Part shown: positions 18,826 to 27,811 of the stretch, piece after piece
Numbering within the stretch: the stretch's first letter is position 1
Layout of the letters: every line of letters starts with the position of its first letter
NCBI RefSeq assembly: GCF_020731285.1
Contig: NZ_JAJFOW010000005.1
Coordinates: 124,001 to 188,000 of the forward strand
Source: Cohnella baijiui
GTDB lineage: Bacteria; Bacillota; Bacilli; Paenibacillales; Paenibacillaceae
Length of the DNA: 64,000 nt
Direction of reading: 5' to 3'
Position numbers and translations under genes: made by a program
The notes under the pieces: model-generated
Databases searched by the model: none
Told to the model about the DNA's origin: nothing
The model's input: only the letters and a program-made list of their open reading frames with translations

Positions 18826-19485
18826 ATGTTTAAAAAAATCATTTCAACGCTATTTATAGGCAGCATCGCACTCACCTTTGCGGCATGCGGGAATGGGCAA
18901 AATCCGCAAAGCGTGACGTCTCAGGCACAAGTCAATGAAACAGCCTATAAAACGATTTTTCAATACAGCGTATTTCTGGGGGATTCGATTACTGAGGCGC
19001 TATCCTACCATGACATTTTGGAGGAGTTCAATGTAGTGGCAGGTGCCGGAACGACTACCGAGCTATCTCTGGAGGGTGGAGATGTCGATAAGCTGGCAGA
19101 GCGGAATCCGCAGCATGTATTCATCATGTTGGGATCCGATGATATCCTATTGCCGCCCCAAATTACCGATAACCCCAAGCAGTATTCGCTGAAGTTCTAC
19201 GCCAAATTGATCGACAGCATCAAGGAGAAGCTTCCGAAGGCATCCATCACGGTTTTACCGGTTACTCCGGTTACGCCGGAAGCTGAAAAGCTGGAACCGC
19301 GCTACAAAAATATCAACGATTACAACCAAGGATTAAAAGAACTGGCGAACAAGGAGCAGGTCGGATTTGTCGATTTATCTTCTATATTTACGGACAGCCA
19401 GGATCTGTACAGCGCGGACGGCGTTCATTTTAAACCAAAGTTTTATACACGTATGCTGGATTTGCTGAAAGATCGGGTGAAATAA
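18826..19485 (+). CDS. SGNH/GDSL-family lipoprotein
   Basis: This 219-residue lipoprotein has a signal sequence ending at the lipobox TFAAC, then an SGNH hydrolase fold. The nucleophile lies in VFLGDSITEAL, Gly/Asn-type block II is less clear, and the catalytic Asp and His are in SADGVHFKP. Such enzymes act as esterases or acetyl transferases on extracellular polysaccharides. Next to an MBOAT protein, this one probably receives or transfers acyl groups outside the membrane. ATG 18826 is favoured by spacing from GTGAGG; ATG 18820 is an alternative. Confidence 0.85.
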   Translation: MFKKIISTLFIGSIALTFAACGNGQNPQSVTSQAQVNETAYKTIFQYSVFLGDSITEALSYHDILEEFNVVAGAGTTTELSLEGGDVDKLAERNPQHVFIMLGSDDILLPPQITDNPKQYSLKFYAKLIDSIKEKLPKASITVLPVTPVTPEAEKLEPRYKNINDYNQGLKELANKEQVGFVDLSSIFTDSQDLYSADGVHFKPKFYTRMLDLLKDRVK

Positions 19486-19519
19486 CATGCAAATAGGTCA
19501 ACAATGGAGGTGACGGGGT

Positions 19520-20926
19520 TTGGTCTTTAGTAGTCTCCTATTTCTATTCCTCTTCCTGCCGGTCACAATTCTGATCTACTATATTTCGCCCAATAGGCTT
19601 AGAAATGCCATTCTGCTCGTCGCAAGCCTGGTCTTCTATGCATGGGGCGAGCCTGTCTATATTTTCATCATGATCTTCTCGACGGTATTCGACTATGTGA
19701 ACGGGATCCTGATCGAGAAATACAGGCATCGTAAGGCGATTGCACGGGGAGTTTTGATCGTATCCTTAATGGGAAGCCTGGGCATTCTGGGCTTCTTTAA
19801 ATACGCAGGTTTCGTCTTCGACAATATCAATTCGTTGTTTAACCTGCACTTACAGGCAGTTGATCTTCCGCTTCCGGTGGGAATCTCCTTCTATACGTTC
19901 CAAACGATGTCTTACGTAATTGACGTTTATCGGGGAAAGGTGACGGCTCAGAAGAACCTGATCTCTTTCGGTGCCTACGTTTCGATGTTCCCGCAGCTTG
20001 TAGCGGGACCGATCGTTAAATACGGAGATATTGCGGCGCAGCTTGTTAACCGCAAAGTGACGTTGGATCGTTTTGGTGAAGGAGCAGAGCTGTTTATCAG
20101 AGGACTTGCTAAAAAAGTGCTGCTTGCCAACAATATCGGTTTGCTGTGGGCAAGCGTCAAAGCAGTGCCCGCGGAGGAGCTATCGGTTCTTTCCGCGTGG
20201 CTCGGCATTGTCGCTTTCACGTTTCAAATCTATTTCGATTTCAGCGGGTACTCGGATATGGCACGGGGTTTAGGTAAAATGATCGGGTTCGATTTTATGG
20301 AGAACTTTAACTATCCTTATATTTCCAGGAGTATTACGGAATTTTGGCGGAGGTGGCATATTTCGCTCGGCGCCTGGTTCCGCGAGTATATCTACATCCC
20401 GCTCGGCGGCAACCGGGAGGGTCATCTGAAACAGCTGAGAAACTTGGCGGTTGTATGGTTTATTACCGGATTGTGGCATGGAGCGAGCTGGAATTTTATC
20501 ATTTGGGGCTTGTATTTCGGTTTTTTTGTCACGTTCGAAAAGTGGTTTCTCTTGAAATGGCTTCAACGCTTGCCAGCCTTTGTAAGCCATGTTTACACCT
20601 TGATGATCGTGATCATCGGCTGGGTATTTTTCGAATTTGAACATCTGCCGGCAGCCCTGACATTTATCGGAACGATGTTTGGCGCTGGAGCACATGGATT
20701 CGTGGACAACCGGTCCCTATACGATCTATCGACGAATGCCCTGCTGCTGTTGGTCATGGCGCTTTGTGCCACGCCATTTCCCCGCAGAGCACTGAGAAAC
20801 GTCAGATCCAAGTTCGCCCGATTCGGATCGATTGCCGCTTCCGCCGTCTATTTCATCTTTATGGTGGCGTCAACAGCTTATCTGGTCAATGCAACGTACA
20901 ATCCATTCTTATACTTTCGTTTTTAA
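19520..20926 (+). CDS. MBOAT O-acyltransferase, AlgI/PatA/DltB-like
   Basis: This 468-residue polytopic membrane protein probably moves acetyl (or another acyl) groups across the membrane for O-acylation of a surface polymer. It begins with VFSSLLFLFLFLPV, the usual AlgI-type start. It has the conserved FWRRWHISLGAWFREYIYIP block and the catalytic His in LWHGASWNFIIWGLYFG. The start is TTG 19520, six bases after GGAGGTGA. Genes on both sides encode an SGNH lipoprotein and a DHHW protein, the usual partners. The polymer substrate (secondary cell-wall polysaccharide, teichoic acid or exopolysaccharide) cannot be told from sequence. Confidence 0.93.
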   Translation: MVFSSLLFLFLFLPVTILIYYISPNRLRNAILLVASLVFYAWGEPVYIFIMIFSTVFDYVNGILIEKYRHRKAIARGVLIVSLMGSLGILGFFKYAGFVFDNINSLFNLHLQAVDLPLPVGISFYTFQTMSYVIDVYRGKVTAQKNLISFGAYVSMFPQLVAGPIVKYGDIAAQLVNRKVTLDRFGEGAELFIRGLAKKVLLANNIGLLWASVKAVPAEELSVLSAWLGIVAFTFQIYFDFSGYSDMARGLGKMIGFDFMENFNYPYISRSITEFWRRWHISLGAWFREYIYIPLGGNREGHLKQLRNLAVVWFITGLWHGASWNFIIWGLYFGFFVTFEKWFLLKWLQRLPAFVSHVYTLMIVIIGWVFFEFEHLPAALTFIGTMFGAGAHGFVDNRSLYDLSTNALLLLVMALCATPFPRRALRNVRSKFARFGSIAASAVYFIFMVASTAYLVNATYNPFLYFRF

Positions 20927-20941
20927 TGGAGGTGATTTTAT

Positions 20942-22135
20942 TTGAAGAAGTACGACCAAGTATATGATCGCGCACTCGCCATTTTACTGCTGATGTTTAC
21001 CGGAGCGGTATTGATTGTCAATGTTCTGACTCCGAGTAAAGTATTTTCCGAATCAGAGAACCGAATGCTGCAGCAACTCCCGACATTCTCGCTGCAAGCA
21101 TTGGAATCAGGGAAGTTTACTTCAGCATTTGAATCGTATTTATCGGATCAGTTTATGGCGAGGGACTTTTGGATTGGACTAAAATCCGATGCGGACCGGG
21201 GAATGGGGAAAAAAGAGAGCAATGGGGTTTACATCGGCAAGGACGGGTACCTGATTCAAACATTTTCTCCTCCCGAAAAAGGAGATTTGGAAGACAAGGT
21301 GAAAGCCATTCAAGCATTTGATCAGGCTACGCCTGGTCTACGCAAATATATGATGTTGGTGCCGACGGCCGCTGCCGTGCTTGAGGATAAATTGCCGCCT
21401 TATGCTTCCGGTGGTGATGAGATGGTCTATTGGGAAAAGATAAAGGATTCTCATCTCGGGGACATTCGATGGATCGATGTTTCCCCCGCGCTAGAGGCGA
21501 ACAGGGAGCAACCGATCTATTACAAAACAGACCATCACTGGACGACCAAGGGCGCTTATCTTGCCTATCGGGAACTGGGCGCGCCAATGGGTTTTACACC
21601 CAAGAACGAAGATGATTTCAACATTCGTCAAGTCACCAGTCAGTTCTATGGATCATTGTATTCGAAAAGCGGGTTTAGGCACATACAGCCGGATTCTATT
21701 GAGCTTTATGATCCAAAAACACCGGGGACCATTTCCGTGGATTATGTAGACGAACAGCAAAGTGCGGATTCGATGTACGTCATGGGGAATCTCGCCAAGA
21801 AAGATAAATACACTGTATTTTTTAATGGGAATCATGGCTTGATCCGAATAACAACCGACAATACGGAAGGGAGAAGGCTGCTTGTTGTCAAAGATTCGTA
21901 TGCAAACAGCTTGGTCCCATTTTTAACGTCGCATTTTAGCGAAATCGATGTGATAGACCTCAGATATTATGATGGGGATGTACGGAAGCTTACGGAAGAT
22001 CGGCAAATCCGCGACATGTTGATCTTGTATAATATCGCGACTTTTTTTGAAGATCCATCCATTCAAAACTTAGCGGATTCCGTCGAATCAATCGGAAAGG
22101 GAGATCATAAACGATGCTTGCCGGAAAGAAGATGA
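20942..22135 (+). CDS. DHHW/AlgJ-like extracytoplasmic acyltransferase-type protein
   Basis: This 397-residue protein has one N-terminal membrane span (LAILLLMFTGAVLIVNVL). Its SGNH-like extracytoplasmic domain carries the family motif KTDHHWTTKGAYLAY, and VVKDSYANSLVPFL near the C-terminus provides a Ser typical of the AlgJ/AlgX/DHHW group. In alginate and related systems such proteins accept acyl groups from the MBOAT partner and place them on polysaccharide. The start is TTG 20942 after GGAGGTGA; the same start type and spacing as the MBOAT gene suggests matched expression. It overlaps the next gene by 22 nt. Confidence 0.88.
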   Translation: MKKYDQVYDRALAILLLMFTGAVLIVNVLTPSKVFSESENRMLQQLPTFSLQALESGKFTSAFESYLSDQFMARDFWIGLKSDADRGMGKKESNGVYIGKDGYLIQTFSPPEKGDLEDKVKAIQAFDQATPGLRKYMMLVPTAAAVLEDKLPPYASGGDEMVYWEKIKDSHLGDIRWIDVSPALEANREQPIYYKTDHHWTTKGAYLAYRELGAPMGFTPKNEDDFNIRQVTSQFYGSLYSKSGFRHIQPDSIELYDPKTPGTISVDYVDEQQSADSMYVMGNLAKKDKYTVFFNGNHGLIRITTDNTEGRRLLVVKDSYANSLVPFLTSHFSEIDVIDLRYYDGDVRKLTEDRQIRDMLILYNIATFFEDPSIQNLADSVESIGKGDHKRCLPERR

Positions 22136-22602
22136 AATCCTTATTTGTCCTGTCTACCGTCCTGATCTTATGCGGCATTTTGATTGGTTGTTCCCAGAAG
22201 AACGAAGGCGCCAAGGACATTCCCGTCCCTGCCATTGAGGAACGCATCAAGCAAGTGGCTTCTTTGGAAGAGATGGAAAAAGGAGATATGAACAAGCTGA
22301 AGAAGCTATATCGCATGGATGCGGACGAAGTTCAGGATTTTGTGCTGTATACGGCAGAATCGAACGTGGAAGCGAATGAACTGGCCGTCATCAAAGTGAA
22401 ACAAGAGAATCAAGCGGAAGTCGTGAAGGAAAAAATCATGAAAAGAATTGAGGCGCAAGAGGTCAAGTTGAAAGACTACCGTCCCGAGCAATTTGATCTC
22501 GTCGAAAAGCATGTATTAAAGGTCAAAGGTCTATATATTTTATTTACGGTCTCCAAGGATGCCGAGCAAATCGAAAGGGCGTTTGACGAAGCTCTTACAT
22601 AA
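22114..22602 (+). CDS. DUF4358-like lipoprotein
   Basis: This 162-residue lipoprotein has a signal peptide ending at lipobox LIGC, then a small alpha/beta domain with many Lys and Glu residues. DUF4358 proteins of this size regularly accompany MBOAT and DHHW genes in Firmicutes, but no biochemical role is established. The assignment here rests on size, lipobox and neighbourhood rather than on a diagnostic motif. ATG 22114 follows AAGGGAG; ATG 22132 would still leave a complete signal peptide. It is the last gene before a strong terminator. Confidence 0.7.
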   Translation: MLAGKKMKSLFVLSTVLILCGILIGCSQKNEGAKDIPVPAIEERIKQVASLEEMEKGDMNKLKKLYRMDADEVQDFVLYTAESNVEANELAVIKVKQENQAEVVKEKIMKRIEAQEVKLKDYRPEQFDLVEKHVLKVKGLYILFTVSKDAEQIERAFDEALT

Positions 22603-22612
22603 GAGGAGCGTA

Positions 22613-22663
22613 AAAAAGGAACGGCGCCAACCGTCTTGCGACGGGCGGGCCGTTCCTTTTTTT
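22613..22663. terminator. Bidirectional terminator between the acylation operon and nagZ
   Basis: AAGGAACGGC pairs with GCCGTTCCTT, flanked by A-run on the left and T-run on the right, so it can stop transcripts from both directions. Confidence 0.88.
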
Positions 22664-22682
22664 GAGGCGGGACGATGGCTCT

Positions 22683-24029
22683 TTACTTCGCAGCAGCGGT
22701 AACGGCGGATTTCCAGGCGCGGATGCGATCGTTCAAGTCAGCGACCTTGGGGACCGGGACGGACCGATCGGTCATCTTGTACTTGTCTTTGAGCGACAGG
22801 ATGCGGTAGACGCTCTCGTCGATGCGCTGCTCGGTCAGATCGCCGTTCTGGACGGCGTGGAGGAGCGCCTGGCGGACGGTCTTCTCCGTGTCGTAGCCGT
22901 GCCCGGCCAGCAGGATATCGCTGCCCGCTTGGACGGTGTCGACGACGACCTTCGCGAGATCGTAATGCTTGGCGATGGCGCCCATCGTCAGGTCGTCCGT
23001 GATGACGACGCCGTCGTAGCCGAGCGTGCCGCGCAGCTGCTCCCCGATGATCGTCTTGGAGAAGGAGGCGGGGGCGTCCGGATCGATCAGCGGGAACAGG
23101 ATATGCGCCACCATGACGGCGTCCGCGTGCTGCTTCACGGCTTCCTCGAACGGAATCCATTCCAGGCGGCGCAACTGGTCGGTCGTCTTCTTCAGCACCG
23201 GCAGATCCAGGTGGGAATCCACGCCGGTATCGCCGTGTCCGGGGAAATGCTTCACGACCGAAACGATGCCCGCATCGCGCATGCCTTTCATCTCGGCCAT
23301 CCCCAGCTTGGTGACGAGATCGGCGGTCGCCCCGAAGGAGCGGTTGCCGATGACGGGGTTGTTCGGATTGCTGTTGATGTCGAGCACGGGCGCGAAGTCC
23401 ACGTTAAAGCCGAGCGCCTTAATCTCCTCCGCCAGCAGACTGCCCATTTCTTCGGCCAGTTTGGCGCTTTTCGTCCGGCCGACGGTTGCGTTCGGCGGGA
23501 ACGAGACGAGCTCGTCCTTGGGCATGCGGCTGACCTTCCCGCCCTCTTGGTCGACGCTCACGAAAAGCGGGGCCGGGTTGGCGGCATTCGCCTTCTTCAG
23601 CTTGTTGATGAGCGAGACGGTGCCCTTGATATCCGACACGTTCGGCGCATAGAGGATCACCCCGCCGACGTGGTCCTGCTGGATCATGCGCAGCGTCTCG
23701 GCATCCAACGTTTGTTTGCCTTCAAAGCCGACGAGAATCATCTGGCCGACTTTCTCCTCGAGCGTCATGCCTGCGATCTTGTCGCGAAGGGGGTCGCCGC
23801 TAGTCTCGCTAGGCGTGGGGGAGGAGGCGGGCGGCGAAGATTCGGCGGAGCCGGGAGACGGGGTAGCCGGTATCGTCCCGGACGGCGCGGAAGGCGCCGC
23901 GGAAGATGGCCCTTGCGCGCTCGGATTCGCCGACGGGGAAGCGCCGCCGCCGGATCCGCAGCCGGACAAGACGGCGATCGCGGCTGCGGCGATCAACAGA
24001 TGATGGAGCCGTTTTCGATATGGATACAT
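22683..24029 (-). CDS. nagZ: Glycoside hydrolase family 3 beta-N-acetylglucosaminidase lipoprotein
   Basis: This 448-residue lipoprotein hydrolyses terminal GlcNAc residues of muropeptides in wall recycling. It has a lipobox at LSGC, then a Ser/Pro/Gly-rich linker of about 60 residues. The GH3 TIM barrel follows, with the NagZ signature KHFPGHGDTGVDSHLDLP (the His/Asp dyad for general acid-base catalysis) and DGVVITDDLTMGAI carrying the nucleophile Asp. There is no second GH3 domain, as in other NagZ enzymes. ATG 24029 follows GAGGTG; the longer upstream frame starts before the signal sequence and is unlikely. It lies downstream of glnS on the same strand. Confidence 0.92.
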   Translation of the reverse strand: MYPYRKRLHHLLIAAAAIAVLSGCGSGGGASPSANPSAQGPSSAAPSAPSGTIPATPSPGSAESSPPASSPTPSETSGDPLRDKIAGMTLEEKVGQMILVGFEGKQTLDAETLRMIQQDHVGGVILYAPNVSDIKGTVSLINKLKKANAANPAPLFVSVDQEGGKVSRMPKDELVSFPPNATVGRTKSAKLAEEMGSLLAEEIKALGFNVDFAPVLDINSNPNNPVIGNRSFGATADLVTKLGMAEMKGMRDAGIVSVVKHFPGHGDTGVDSHLDLPVLKKTTDQLRRLEWIPFEEAVKQHADAVMVAHILFPLIDPDAPASFSKTIIGEQLRGTLGYDGVVITDDLTMGAIAKHYDLAKVVVDTVQAGSDILLAGHGYDTEKTVRQALLHAVQNGDLTEQRIDESVYRILSLKDKYKMTDRSVPVPKVADLNDRIRAWKSAVTAAAK

Positions 24030-24136
24030 GGATCGCACCTCTTTCGATTTGAAAAGGAAAGCCCCATCCCCCGAACGATTCCGAGGGAAGGAGCCGAATT
24101 CAGCTATCGTATTGGACGATGCGGCGGACAAAAAGG

Positions 24137-25834
<1,698 letters not shown>

Positions 25835-26002
25835 GTTATTCCTTCATCATACACAATTTTACCTGCGCTTATAAAGAGGTTGGCGAAAAATCCGGCCCGG
25901 GAAACGAGCTTCGGAGAACTTGTCGAAAAAAAGGGACAAAAGTCTTCTCATCTTTCTCATAAAAAAATGCTAAAGGCGTAACTTTTTGCTGGAGCGCATC
26001 GT

Positions 26003-26008
26003 TATAAT
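26003..26008 (+). promoter_or_regulatory. Probable -10 element for the MacB-like operon
   Basis: TATAAT lies 41 bp before the first ATPase start. No good -35 is visible at 17 bp, so the promoter may need an activator. Confidence 0.45.
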
Positions 26009-26048
26009 GGATGAAAATAGATATTGGTAGAGAGAGGGAGGAAAGGCA

Positions 26049-26741
26049 ATGGAAGCGGCCGACCGGCAACCGCTGCTCAGCGTCCGCGGCGTAGAGCGCT
26101 CGTTCGACGTGGGCAGTCAAAAGCTGCGGGTGCTCAAGGGGATCAACCTCGAGCTGCAAACCCATCAACTCATCATGCTGAAGGGGCGTTCCGGCTCCGG
26201 CAAGACGACGCTGATGAACTTGATGGGGGGTCTCGATACGCCGACCAAAGGGGAGATTCACTTTCGCGGACAGCCGTTTCACCAATGGAACGACGACCGG
26301 CGCACGGAGGTGCGCCGCAAGGATATCGGCTTTATTTTCCAAGCGTACGCGTTGCTGCCCTTGTTGTCCGCCTATGAAAATGTCGAACTCTCGCTCCGCA
26401 TGGCGAAAACCCCTCGCGGCGAATGGAAGAAGCGCATCACGACCTGCTTGGACATGGTAGGGCTCGCGAAGCGCATGCATCACCGGCCGTTCGAGCTGTC
26501 GGGGGGCGAACAGCAGCGCGTCGCCATCGCCAAGGCGATCGCCCATCGGCCAAGCCTGCTGCTCGCCGACGAGCCGACGGCGGAGCTCGACTCGCAGATG
26601 GCCGCGCAGATCATGACGGTATTCCGCGAAATCGTCCGGTCGGAGAACGTCACGATCTGCATGACCACGCACGATACCACGATTATGGAGGTTGCAGACC
26701 ATGTTTACGAAATGGTGGACGGCGTATTCGTCGCAGGATAA
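26049..26741 (+). CDS. LolD/MacB-type ABC ATPase 1
   Basis: This 230-residue ATPase of the lipoprotein-release/MacB/BceA group has Walker A LKGRSGSGKTTLMNLMGG, Q-loop GFIFQAYALLP, signature ELSGGEQQRVAIAKAI, Walker B LLLADEPTAELD and H-loop MTTHDTTI. It starts a gene series that also contains an adaptor, a permease and a second ATPase, the layout of extracytoplasmic mechanotransmission or efflux systems. ATG 26049 follows GGGAGGAAAGG. It overlaps the adaptor by 41 nt. Confidence 0.92.
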   Translation: MEAADRQPLLSVRGVERSFDVGSQKLRVLKGINLELQTHQLIMLKGRSGSGKTTLMNLMGGLDTPTKGEIHFRGQPFHQWNDDRRTEVRRKDIGFIFQAYALLPLLSAYENVELSLRMAKTPRGEWKKRITTCLDMVGLAKRMHHRPFELSGGEQQRVAIAKAIAHRPSLLLADEPTAELDSQMAAQIMTVFREIVRSENVTICMTTHDTTIMEVADHVYEMVDGVFVAG

Positions 26742-27807
26742 TCAAAAGGGCCGTTCGCGCAAGGCGACAGGACTGCTCGCGGCCATGGCGCTGTCCGTCG
26801 CGCTGACGGGCTGTTCGCTGCTTCCGAACGAACCGGCCGAAGAGGATCTGTCGAACATCCAGCTTCCGGAAGTGTCGAAGAAGCCGGAATACGAGGTGAC
26901 GACGAAAACGCTGGAGACGACGGTGTCGGGCTCGGGCAAAATCCTGTCGACGCAGGAGAAGACGCTCTATTTCACGTCGACGACGCTGAACGGCAAAATG
27001 CTGAAGAAAATATACATACAACCCGGCGACAAGGTGCAGGCCGGACAGACGATCGCCGAGCTCGACGTAGAGGACATCAAAAAGACGCTCCGCAGTCAAA
27101 AGCTTCAATTCCGCCAGCAAGAGCTGGATATGAAAAACACGCTCCGCCAAAAAGACGAGATGGACCCGCTCGATTTCGAGCAGAAGCAGATCGCCTTCGA
27201 GGAGGCGCGTCAGCAGCTGGCCGACATGGAGGCTGACATCGGCAACGCCGTGCTGACGGCCCCGTTCTCGGGGACGGTCGTCTCGTTGAACGTGCAGGAG
27301 GGCGCTTCCGTCAAAGCCTACGACCCGATCTGCGTCGTCGCCGATCCGAGCAAGCTGATCGTCGCCGCCGAGATGTCGAAGGACGACCTGGCCAAGGTCG
27401 CGATCGGCATGGAGGCGAAGGTCGACATCAACAGCGCCGGCTCAATCAAGGGCACGATCAAGGCGCTGCCGCAGCCGAAGGACGACAGCAACAACGGCGG
27501 CAACCCGCCGAACCAAGGCCCGAAGGTGACGAACCTCGGCGACTACCTCTTGATCGAAGTCAAGGATCTGCCGAAGTCGGCCACGCGGGGCACGCCGCTC
27601 ACGGCGTCCGTCGTCGTCAACCGCAAGGAAAACGCCGTCGTCATCCCGCTGTCGGCGTTGCGCACGGTCGGCGCGCGGACGTACGTGCAGGTCGCCGAAG
27701 CCAACGGCAGCAAGCGCGAGGTGGACATCGAGATCGGACAGCAGACGGCGACCGACGCGGAAGTGCTGCAAGGGCTGACGCCGGGACAGAAAGTCGTAGG
27801 CAGGTAA
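26701..27807 (+). CDS. HlyD/MacA-like efflux adaptor lipoprotein
   Basis: This 368-residue adaptor has a basic N-terminus and a lipobox at LTGC, so it is anchored to the outer leaflet. It has a lipoyl-like barrel (VQPGD-type half at KIYIQPGDKVQAGQTIAELD) and a short helical hairpin rich in Gln and Lys (about 120-165). The second lipoyl half is TAPFSGTVVSLNVQEGASV, and a membrane-proximal beta domain follows. The sequence DDSNNGGNPPNQGP is a flexible insertion. ATG 26701 was chosen over TTG 26692 from spacing to TGGAGG. It is a partner for the FtsX-type permease that follows four bases downstream. Confidence 0.9.
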   Translation: MFTKWWTAYSSQDNQKGRSRKATGLLAAMALSVALTGCSLLPNEPAEEDLSNIQLPEVSKKPEYEVTTKTLETTVSGSGKILSTQEKTLYFTSTTLNGKMLKKIYIQPGDKVQAGQTIAELDVEDIKKTLRSQKLQFRQQELDMKNTLRQKDEMDPLDFEQKQIAFEEARQQLADMEADIGNAVLTAPFSGTVVSLNVQEGASVKAYDPICVVADPSKLIVAAEMSKDDLAKVAIGMEAKVDINSAGSIKGTIKALPQPKDDSNNGGNPPNQGPKVTNLGDYLLIEVKDLPKSATRGTPLTASVVVNRKENAVVIPLSALRTVGARTYVQVAEANGSKREVDIEIGQQTATDAEVLQGLTPGQKVVGR

Positions 27808-27811
27808 ACCG

